Source of the DNA: Azolla caroliniana
Taxonomy: Eukaryota > Polypodiophyta
Direction of reading: 5' to 3'
DNA length: 64,000 nucleotides
NCBI GenBank assembly: GCA_043228905.1
Contig: JBHGNT010000013.1
Location: forward strand, 10,850,001 to 10,914,000
Every line of letters begins with the position of its first letter. Positions within the stretch are counted from its first letter, which is position 1. The position numbers and the translations under genes are program-made. Below are positions 55,672 to 64,000 of the stretch, piece after piece. The notes under the pieces are model-generated. The model was not told the DNA's origin. It did not search any database and saw only the letters and a list, made by a program, of their open reading frames with translations.

Positions 55672-55679
55672 GGAAGCTG

Positions 55680-56181
55680 TAACAATCGGCAACGGTTCGG
55701 TTTGAGAGGGTCCAAACCGAACCGTTAAATTTTTTTGAAACTTGAACCAAACTGAACTGAACCGTGAAACCGTGAAACCGAACCGTTTAACATTTTTCAA
55801 ACCGTTAAACCGTAAAAACCGCGGTTTCGGTTTTCAACATAGGTCAAAATTTTAATTATTTAAAATTTACAATATTTCATTATTTTAAAATTTTAAAATT
55901 TTAAAGATGTTCCTAAAATGTGAGAATAAGGGCTAAAAATGAAAAGATTGTTAAAAAACAATTTTTAAAATTTTTAGAATTTTTTTACAATTTTTACAAT
56001 TAAAAAAAAAACAAAAAAAACAAAAACCATTAAACCATTTTAACCGTGGTTTTTGACTGTTGAAACCGAATCGAAACTGAACCGAACCGTTTTAAAAAAG
56101 CCAAACCTGAACCGAACCGAACTGTTGAAACTGCGGTTTCACAGTTAAGTTCGATTCAAACTGAACCGTTGTCGATTGTTA
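55680..56181. mobile_element. hAT-type MITE (502 bp) rich in AACCGAACCG
   Basis: The first 26 bp begin TAACAATCGGCAACGG and are matched by the complement of the last 26 bp with two differences. It is flanked by GGAAGCTG (55672-55679) and GGAAGCAG (56182-56189), an 8-bp duplication with one mismatch. Many AACCGAACCG/CGGTTCGGTT motifs in both orientations flank an AT-rich centre. No coding capacity. Confidence 0.82.
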
Positions 56182-56189
56182 GGAAGCAG

Positions 56190-56765
56190 CTGCTACTTTT
56201 GTTATCATTAAAGTAAATATGTGGTGCACATGTCTTGAGCGATGCCAAAACACAATTTCCTTAAAAAGAAAATCTATTTGAAACGCTTATAGTGAAAATG
56301 CACATAATATCATAAAACAATATCTTCTTCATCAAATGATAGCTATGATAGTAATGGAGGAAATTTAGCATGTAAGAAGAAATGCCCTGGATGCAAACTA
56401 GAAAACCCAATGCTAATCAATAGGAAGGAAAGAAAGAAACAAGGAAGAAACATAAAAAGCTCATAAGTAATTATATTGTACTTAGCATTGTGTCGTGACC
56501 TTGGTAGGATAAGATGCATTTAAATTACACATGAATAACTCCCTTTCTTATAAGCGTACCACGTTATTAAAGGAACTTGCATCAAGCATCAATGTACAAT
56601 AGCCTAAACACACATATTTACACACGTAAACAAAAATAGTATACTTTTAAGCCACATAGACGTGTAAACACACCCAAAGTTGATTAAGTTTTCAAATCAC
56701 ATTGCATATATAGGATCACACACTTTTCACCCACACATACACTAGATTATTCCACATGTAGGTGC
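56190..56765. other. Non-coding stretch
   Basis: Nothing recognised; it ends at the 3' end of Copia-4. Confidence 0.4.
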
Positions 56766-58837
56766 AAACTTACTACACACTCCTCAAGTGTGGCATGTCG
56801 AGCCGTTGTAGCCCAAGCATCTTTGAGAAGTGTTGCAACTTGTCTAATCCGAGTGCCTTGGGTGAAAATATCGGCAACCTACCAATCGGTTCGAACGTAC
56901 CTCAGTTCGACATCACCGTTCAGGACCCGCTCAAGCACAAAGTGATAATGCAATTCTATGTGCTTCGTGCGAGCATGGAACACAGGGTTCTTTGCGAGTT
57001 ATATGCTATTGATGTTGTCACAATAGATTGGAATCGGATCGGCAAACACCACTTGCAAATCCTACAACAACTGCATGAGCTATATAGCTTCGCAAGTAGT
57101 GACAATGGTGCCTTGATATTCAGCCTCAGTGCTCGACAAGGCCACTGTCGGATGTTTCTTGTTGCTCCACGCTATCGCCACGATCTTGAGAGAGAACACG
57201 AATCCTGATCTTGAAGGGCAGTCCGTGGCGTCTTCGGCCCAATGGCATCTGTGTAGCCGACTAACTATTTGGCTATGTTGTGCCGATACAGTAAGCCACG
57301 TCCTACGTGCCTCATGTATCACAATATTTGATGCGTGCACTGAAGATGCTCGGTTGTAGGTCTCTGCATGAATTGGCTTATCATGCCGACCGGATAGCTG
57401 AGATCGGGTCGAGTGATCGTTAAGTATATCAGGTTTCCAACAATTTGCCGGAACCATTTCTCATCGCAGGCCACTCTTGAGTCATGTCGAAGCTTCATGT
57501 TTCAATCGAGAGGAGTGGTGGCGGATCGACAATCCATCATTTCGAATTTGTACAACATATTCAAGAAATAATGCCGTTGAGTGAGTAATATGCCATTGGG
57601 GGTGTGGATCACTTCAATCCAGAGGAAGTAATGAAGGTCCCCTAAATCCTTCAGCAAGGTTGGCGTCGGTGACGACTAGGTCGTCCACGTACAACAATAT
57701 GCATAGCGAGCCTTTCTGATCTTTTTGGATGAACAATGATGAGACCTCAAACACCATCTTATGTAGTCATTGCACGATTTTGGAGTTCCAAGCACGTGAG
57801 GTTTGTTTGAGGCCGTAAAGTGACTTCTTTAGTTGGCATATTGCCGACTTGTTCATCTCTGACTGAAACCCAGGGGGTTGGAGCATAAATACCCGCTCTT
57901 CAAGGTTCCCTTGAAGAAACACGTTCTTAATGTCCATTTGATGAAGATGTCATCCCCTTGCCGCTGCCACCGTTAGCACCACGTGAACTGTCGTCATCTT
58001 CGCTACTGGTGCAAAAGTCTCATTGCAGTTGATGCCGTGGTTTTGCGCGTAGCCTTTGGCCACTAATCAAGCCTTGTATTGGTTGACCGAGCCATCGAAA
58101 TTGTATTTTACCTTATATACCCATTTACATCCGATCGTCTTGCAATGTCGGGGAGGGTCAACTAAGTCCCATGTCTCGTTGGCAGCTAATGCCCACATTT
58201 CGTCCTCCATGGCTGATTGCCATTTGGCATCCTATGATGCCTCTACGTAGCTCTTCGACTCGTGGACTTCGGCCACTTTTGTCATGTATGCATAATGATG
58301 CACCATGTACTCATTGTATCCATACTAGATCACTGGGTTCTTGTGGTGAGTTGATCGATGTGATTTCTCGTTGGCTGGTTTCAAGGCCCTCCCAGTTGAT
58401 TCCGACCTCAGCTCTAGAGGTCCGTCTTAGCTCTTGGGCTCGTTGGACTCACTCCGATCTGACGGTCTTTCAATATTTCCATGCTCCGACATCTTCTTCT
58501 TCCCTTTCTCTTTGCGGGCAAGCCGTTTCCTTGGCTTCCTCCGAGGGGATTGTATGGCCGAGTCCTTGTCGCTCGTCAACATGTCAATTGGTTGGCTGTC
58601 ACGATCTAGATCCTCATTCGGCCCACTTAACCGGAATGAAATCTAACTCTCTTCCAGAGTGTCTATTTCTTCTTCTTCCGAGATCATGTCGGTCTCATTG
58701 GCCTCATCAACAATCAACACAGAGTCGTAGGGAGTCGGAGACAGACGGGAGTATCAAAACGCCGATTCGTCAAAGACGACGTCGTGGCTCACTCTCACTT
58801 GCTTCATCCGGGGGTTGTGGCACTTGTACCCCTTCTG
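56766..58837 (-). pseudogene. Copia-4 pol remnant
   Basis: On the minus strand from 58837 leftwards: the integrase end (KGYKCHNPRMKQVRVSHDVV); a linker; the RT start (MEDEMWALAANETWDLV, CKWVYKVK, LVAKGYAQNHGINCNETFAP); motif A in QMDIKNVFLQGNLEERVF; SLYGLKQTSRAW; LLYVDDLVV (near 57690); RNase H with TVALSSTEAEY (57080-57140); and finally LAKNPVFHARTKHIELHY and RLDMPHLRSV, ending about 56780. Several stops are present, for example in the NSI-LAKN segment. No LTRs remain; an unrelated LTR fragment follows at 58838. It is a different Copia lineage from Copia-1 and Copia-3. Confidence 0.85.
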
Positions 58838-59022
58838 TGTTAGGAATATGTCCCTCCTATGGGAGGAGCCAACTGGTTGAACCAAGAGCCGGCAATCGAA
58901 GACAAGAAGTAGTTGACTAATCAGTTGAGTAAGAGACGAAAGTCGAAGACATGGAGAGTCGACAACATTGCGTAAGAGATCCAAGTCGAAGATACAACCA
59001 ATTGGTCGGGCTGGCTAGAGGG
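58838..59022 (+). repeat. Truncated LTR of the Copia-2 family
   Basis: It begins TGTTAGGAATATGTCCCTCC directly after the Copia-4 integrase segment and runs through GACATGGAGAGTCGAC, then stops at the first bases of the Copia-3 LTR. It matches the missing 5' part of the LTR at 14915 and the inverse of the LTR at 18378-18687. Confidence 0.75.
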
Positions 59023-59024
59023 TT

Positions 59025-59282
59025 TGTTGAGATATCGGTCCCTCTGGATGTGGATCAGAGAAGCCGAGGAAGAATGGATACCCGGAAACTGGATCGGATG
59101 GACCCAAAAGGGGTTTGGCTGGATCCGCATGAACCGTGAAGAGAGACAGATTTGTAAATATGTTTCTTATGGGCCGTTGAGGCCACATTTGTAAATAGCC
59201 CGTAAGTTATATAAGTATAAATATAACTTTGGGCAAATATGATAGTATGTTGTTATCATTCTGTATGAGTTAGTTGTTTTGG

Positions 59283-59342
<60 letters not shown>

Positions 59343-59520
59343 CTTCAGTTGTACCCTTCCTCTCTCATAGTGATAGTTGGAGCCTGTGGGCTGCCGTGGT
59401 TTTTCTCAATTAGGGTTTTCCACACCAACATCCGGTGTCATCTCAATTTGAATGTGTAAGTGTATTGAATCTTCTTTGTTCAATCTTCCATTTACATAGT
59501 GCAATGACCTCGAGCTCTGT

Positions 59521-59573
<53 letters not shown>

Positions 59574-59828
59574 CTTCTGTTGTAACCACCAATAGGTGAG
59601 GATAGAGCTCGAGGTCATTGCCTCTGAGTCTCCCATTGTACCCGTCCTCTCTCATAGTGATAGTTGGAGTCTGTGGGCTCCCATGGTTTTTCCTGATTAG
59701 GGTTTTCCACGCCAACATCCGTTGTTGTCTCGGTTTGATTGTGTAAGTGCATTGAATCTCCTTTGTTCAATCTTCCATTTACATAGTGGAACTCGGTTGC
59801 GGGCCGTGGCTGAGCACTATTCCTATCA
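59025..59828 (+). repeat. Copia-3 5' LTR with internal duplication
   Basis: It begins TGTTGAGATATCGGTCCCTC and ends near TCCTATCA. A TATAAATATAAC promoter lies near 59213. It has (TA)n (59283-59306) and two long (GA)n runs (59305-59339, 59522-59570). The block with the hairpin GTGGTTTTTC...GGGTTTTCCAC and the text up to CTTTGTTCAATCTTCCATTT occurs twice (about 59335-59505 and 59645-59790), a tandem duplication inside the LTR. Confidence 0.8.
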
Positions 59829-59831
59829 ATC

Positions 59832-59845
59832 TGGTATTAGAGGAT
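59832..59845 (+). other. Primer-binding site of Copia-3
   Basis: TGGTATTAGAGG lies three bases after the LTR end. It matches the common initiator-tRNA-Met primer site TGGTATCAGAGC closely. Confidence 0.75.
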
Positions 59846-60885
59846 GGAAGATCCATTCGATGGCATGTTCAAGCTCACCGACTCCAACTACCTATTATGG
59901 AAGTAAGAAATGAGGGACATGTTGGTGGTCAAAGATCTCTAGCTGCCAGTATAGTTCGGAGATACAAAACCAGACAAGATTGGTGCCGCGACCTGGGAGG
60001 TAATGCACATGAAAACAACGACATACATTCGATGCATCATCGACATGAACCTGTACAATAACTTTAATGAAGAAAACAAGGCCAATGAGCTCTAGGAGAA
60101 GATTGGCACAATGTTGGAGAACAAGAACGCCATAAATAGGGTCTCAGTATTCTAGAAGATAGTGAGGCTTTGGTATCAAGACGGCGCCTGCATGATAGAG
60201 CATATACACGCCTTCCAAGGGATGATAAATCAGACTACCTTGCTTGAAGTACCGTTAACCGACGAGGTACTGGCATTGTTATTGCTCAGATCCCTCCCGA
60301 ATAGATGGGAGACGTTGGTTGTCACTTTGGGAAATGCCGAGCCGGAAGGAAAGAACTTATCCCTAGCAAGAGTGAAGTTAAGTTTGCTAAACGAAGAAGC
60401 TCATCGAAAGGACCGGGAATCCGGAACCGATCCAAAGGCCTTGGTTACAGAAGATGAAAATAACCGGGGAAGGGGCCGGAATCAGAGTCCCCAGAACCAG
60501 GAAAAGTCAGGGATGAGGTCAAAGTCAAGGGGGAGGCCCACATGCTTCTATTGTGAGAAACCGCGACACTTCTAGAAGAATTGTAGACACTTCTGGAAGG
60601 AGAAAGGAGGAATCGACAATCCTAATTCTAAGAAGGGTACATACCAGAAGAGTTCAGATAGGAGAGGAACGTCAGCAATCCCGACAAGCGAAGAAGAACT
60701 ACTGCCTATCACCGAGGAGAGCAAGCTACATCTTGTCAGCGATGAAACGATATGGGTGGGCGACTTTGGAGAATCGTTCCATCTGACCCCTGATCGGAAG
60801 TGCTTCGCATCCTACAAAGCCGCTGATCATGGTTGTGTTCGATGGGGAATGAAGGTGTGTGCTGAATTGTCAGCATAGGAGACGT
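59846..60885 (+). pseudogene. Copia-3 gag and first protease copy
   Basis: Gag begins around 59855 (MFKLTDSNYLLWK). It has several stops before the open part 60162-60575 (HAFQGMINQTTLLEVPLTDE, LLLRSLPNRWETLVVTLGNA), then a CCHC knuckle with both first Cys present (CFYCEKPRH) but a TAG within it. The first protease copy reads GDFGESFHLTP near 60757-60790, so the DSG triad is DFG. The frame is then cut by the solo LTR at 60886. Confidence 0.82.
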
Positions 60886-61613
60886 TGTCGTGCCTTTCGG
60901 CTCCGGATCGTTGCGTGAGTCGGGTGGGAACCGCTGGGGTTTTGGACTAGGAAGAGGAGAGTTTTAAGGCTAATAAGAATATAAATATGTTGTAAGAAAG
61001 AGTTATAGCAAACTCGTGAATCCCACGAGTGTATTGTATTAGATTAATCAATATGAATATAAGAATATAAACTTCGGTTGAAAGAGAATGATATAGAATT
61101 CTTGTGAATCCCACGAGTATAGTTTATTAATTGGTGTTTTTTAGAAACATATCTAGTTTCCAAATATTTTTCACACACAATTACATTGTGCTTCCCATCC
61201 TTATGTAGTGATGAGGAAGTCTTAGTAATCCATGCTTTTTCTCTAACTATAGACCCTATGCTTTTCCTATAGATAGACTATATGCTTTATCTAAAGTGAT
61301 CATGCTTTTTTCTAACTTGTGCGTTTTTTATCATGCACGCTAGATGTGTATGTGTAGCTTTTTCTTTTGTTATGCGTTTTTCTAATGTTTATCCTAGCGT
61401 GAATTTACGTTTCTATGTGGGACATCTATGCTTTAACACTAATGAAATGCTAGTGTAATGGTAAGACATTACATTATTAACATGGAGGTGCAAGGTTCGA
61501 ATCTTGCCCTATGCATGTTCCATTTATTTTGCTATTTTCTTCTATTTCTTCATTTTTTATTGAATCTAATACTATATACGTTTTTCACGTAGTGTACAAA
61601 ATACACTACGACA
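60886..61613 (-). mobile_element. Solo LTR (728 bp), TGTCGT family, copy 2, target duplication ACGT
   Basis: It is flanked by ACGT at 60882-60885 and 61614-61617; joining the flanks restores GGAGACGTATTGC, as in the related Copia copies. It begins TGTCGTGCC and ends ACTACGACA. It carries a terminal hairpin CGTAGTGTA...TACACTACG, the tRNA-like boxes CTAGTGTAATGGTAAG and AAGGTTCGAATCTTGCC (61450-61515), and a GTGAATCCCACGAGTAT-type repeat twice (about 61013, 61104). It is homologous to 49263-49974. Confidence 0.82.
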
Positions 61614-63075
61614 ACGTATTGCTGACAATGTCAACTAGGTGCAAGTTGTTGCTGAAAGATGTCTGACACGTTTCGGAGGTTTGGTTGAACCTGATAACAA
61701 CTGGTCGGCTGGATGAGGAAGGCTACATGGGTAGCATCCGGAACGGAGTTATGAAATACATCTTGTCAGCGACGAAACGACATGGGTGGTCGACTCCAGA
61801 GCGTCGTTCCATCTGACCCCCGATTGGAAGTGCTTCACATCCTACAGAGCTGGAGATCACGGTTGTGTCCGGATGGGGAATGAAGGTGCGTGCCGAATTG
61901 TCGGTATAGGAGATGTATTGTTGGCAACATCAACCGGGTGCAAGTTGCTGTTGAAAGACGTCTGACACGTTTCGGAGGTTCGGTTGAACATGATATCAGT
62001 CGGTCGGTTCGATGCTGAAGCTACTACATGGGTAACATCCGAAACAGAGTTATGAAATTCAGCAAAGGAAGCTTGATCGTGGCTCAAGCTCTAAAGATCA
62101 ATACGATGTATTTGATTCATGCCCGGATATGCCAGGAAGAAGTGAATGTGGTATCCAACACTGCCAGTGAGCTGTGGCACAAGAGGTTGTGCCACATGAG
62201 CCAGAAGGGAATGCGGAAACTTGCTGAAGATAACCTCATTCCGGAGGTGAAAGACGTGCAACTTGAGAAGCGCACCGATTGTTTGGGTGGCAAGCAGAAC
62301 CAAACCTCTTTCCGGTCGAGACCACCGTCAAGACAAGAAGAACCACTAGAGCTTGTGCATACCGATGTATGCTAGATGTACACGAAGTCACATGTTGGGT
62401 CACAATACTTTGTAACATTTATTGATGACCATAGTCGGAAGCTGAGGGTCTCACAATTGAAGACGAAGGATCAGGTACTGATCGTCTTCAAGGAGCTCCA
62501 TGCAAGAGTGGAAAGAGAAACCAGCTTGAAGCTAAAGGCGGTTTGAGCCGGCAACGGTGGAGAGTACCGGAGGCAGTTCGAGGAGTACTGCCAGTCAAAA
62601 GGAATTTGGCTCAAATTTACCATGTTGAAGACACTGGAGTTGAACAGATTGGCCGAAAGGATGAACTAGACTGTGATGGAGAGAGTCTGGAGTATGCTGG
62701 CACATGCTAAGTTGTCGAAGACATTTTGGGGTGAGGCGTTGATGATGACAATCTACGTAATAAATCGATCACCCTCAGCACCCTTGGACGGAGACACACC
62801 ACAGAGAGTATGGATTGTTAAAGACGTTTCTTATCTGCATCTAAAGGTATTTGGTTGTCTCGCCTACGTGTAGGTAGCGAAGGACAAGAGAGAAACATTG
62901 GACTTGAAATCCCGACCGTGCATATTCCTTGGATACGACGATGATGAGGTCCGCTATGAGTGTAGGACTTGGTTGACAAGAAGGTTTCCCGGAGTCGAGA
63001 CATAGTCTTCATGGAAGGCAAGACCGTTGCCGACAGGGAGTCGGAGAAGAAGATAGTGGACTTCGGGTCAACCAA
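61614..63075 (+). pseudogene. Copia-3 second protease copy and integrase
   Basis: After the solo LTR the first protease copy ends, and from 61757 a second copy begins (TACATCTTGTCAGCGACG). Its triad reads DSR in VVDSRASFHLTP (Gly to Arg). The integrase zinc site is kept (WHKRLCHMS near 62175; the CTDC pair is RTDC near 62272, so one Cys is lost). The core keeps the first Asp (HTDVC near 62358), but the second Asp is Gly (AGNGGEY near 62550). Stops follow HTDVC and elsewhere. Confidence 0.82.
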
Positions 63076-63085
63076 CAGAGATTAG

Positions 63086-64000
63086 TTGGAAGATACTAGG
63101 CTACATTCAGTTGGAAGCCAGATGATGAACCAGCCAGATTCTCACAAAGAACTGAATCGACCGAATAAGAAGAATCAGACACCGAAACTGGACAAGACCC
63201 TGAATAAGATTCGGATGAAGAACAGATGGAGGAACCGGTCGTCGAAAACCAAGGACGGAGATAGCCTAAAAGAGAGAGAGCCCCCCACTACCCCCTCCCC
63301 CTGGAGATTTCCAGAAGAAGAGCGAATACTGGTGACTGAAGAGGGGGAGCCGGAAAGCTTTGAAGAAGCAATGAGGGACGCCCACAGTCGAAAGTGGTTA
63401 AGTGCCATTCATGATGAGATGGATTCCCTGCATGAGAACCACACATATGAATTGATGGAGCTACCGAAAGGAAAGAGAGCACTTTGGAACAAGTGGGTGT
63501 ACAAGCTGAAACCAGGAGACGCCAGAAATCCACTAAGATGCAAAGCCCGCATTGTGGTGAAGGGCTTCCAATAGAAGGGGTGGACTTCGACGAGATCTTT
63601 GCTCTGGTAGTCAAGATGACGTCCATCCGGACTGTGCTGAGCATAGCGGTGAGCATGGACATCGAGGTCGAACAACTCAATGTTATGATGACGTTCCTTC
63701 ACAAGGACCTCGAGGAGGAGATCTACATGCAACAACTGGAGGGATTTGTCAAGAAAGGGAAGGAGAACCTGGTGTACCGGTTGATGAAGAGCTTATACGG
63801 ATTGAATCAAGCTCCCTCACAATGGTACCGGAAGTTCAACTCCTTCATGACCGACCAAGGCTACCACAAGACGCAGGCGACCACTACGTGTTCGTGAAGA
63901 ATTTCGACAGAGGCAATTCCTGATACTTCTGCTATATGTGGATGACATGCTAATCGTTAGACTAGACCGAATCAAAATTGGGAATCTGAAGAAGGCCTTG
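63086..64000 (+). pseudogene. Copia-3 reverse transcriptase, runs off the right edge
   Basis: The linker and RT start (VTEEGEPESFEEAMRDAHSR, WVYKLKPGDARNPLRCKARI) run to a stop at about 63572. After a frame shift RT continues as GVDFDEIFALVVKMTSIRTV. Motif A reads QLNVMMTFLHKDLEEEI, so the first catalytic Asp is Asn. SLYGLNQAPSQW follows. YVDD is present in LLLYVDDMLIV near 63935. The element is inactive. Confidence 0.85.

Larger units (their letters stand above)
59025..64000 (+). mobile_element. Copia-3, decayed Copia of the Copia-1 family, 3' end outside window
   Basis: 5' LTR, primer-binding site, gag, a duplicated protease region, integrase and RT follow in order and run off the right edge. 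The coding sequence matches Copia-1 throughout with many substitutions. It holds a solo LTR (60886-61613), an internal duplication (60727-62056) and numerous stops and frameshifts. Confidence 0.9.

Noticed and set aside
58171-58920. 249-codon plus-strand frame
   Set aside because: Antisense to the Copia-4 pol remnant and continuing into an LTR; a shadow frame.
60886-61613. Helitron, because of the 3' terminal hairpin
   Set aside because: It has TG...CA ends, a 4-bp target duplication and a homologous copy with the same limits; there is no TC start or CTRR end.

Overview
This window looks like an intergenic stretch of a large, repeat-rich land-plant nuclear genome. Grounds: plant-type Copia and chromodomain Gypsy retrotransposons, Mutator-like elements with SWIM-finger transposase and Ulp1-type protease genes, a 5S-rRNA-bearing (Cassandra-like) TRIM, hAT-type MITEs, a TTTAGGG-like telomere motif, and one intron-bearing plant-type gene. 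The intact Gypsy resembles the Tcn1-like chromoviruses known from fungi and seed-free plants, and the first LINE has a reverse transcriptase type I associate with seed-free lineages. That makes a fern, lycophyte or bryophyte plausible, but the sequence alone does not settle it.

Layout. 1-7.66 kb is a nested stack: a minus-strand LINE, invaded by a chromodomain Gypsy (Gypsy-A), itself invaded by a Copia element (Copia-1) that enters from the left edge. 8.95-10.39 kb holds a roughly 111-bp tandem repeat followed by the right end of a Mutator-like element (MULE). 13.6-18.7 kb is wreckage: an LTR, two inverted pieces of a Copia (Copia-2), a MULE transposase fragment, a Cassandra-like TRIM and a LINE tail. 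18.7-21.8 kb is a decayed MULE (MULE-A). 21.86-38.16 kb reads as one large two-gene MULE (MULE-BC): matching terminal inverted repeats, a Ulp1-like protease gene, internal motif arrays and a SWIM-finger transposase gene. It has been swollen by a Copia-type LTR that itself holds a hAT MITE, by a complete and nearly intact Gypsy (Gypsy-B, 26.03-32.47 kb, minus strand), and by another solo LTR.

The only apparently intact host gene starts about 180 bp beyond the right MULE end: a seven-exon 2-oxoglutarate/Fe(II) oxygenase-like gene (38.34-42.13 kb, 387 aa). 42.7-44.9 kb is a very old Gypsy. 45-56.7 kb is mostly non-coding, with two hAT-type MITEs, LINE fragments in both orientations, a solo LTR and tRNA-like SINE candidates. 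56.77-58.84 kb is a decayed minus-strand Copia (Copia-4). 59.02 kb to the right edge is another decayed Copia (Copia-3) of the Copia-1 family, with an internal duplication and a solo-LTR insertion.

Most interesting: (1) the two-gene Ulp1/transposase MULE, whose motif arrays differ between elements but agree within an element; (2) the young Gypsy-B, which shows both a gag-pol -1 frameshift heptamer and a predicted self-priming primer-binding site; (3) an antisense tRNA-like cassette at the start of U3 in several LTR types. All coordinates and reading frames were worked out by eye; no database search was possible.
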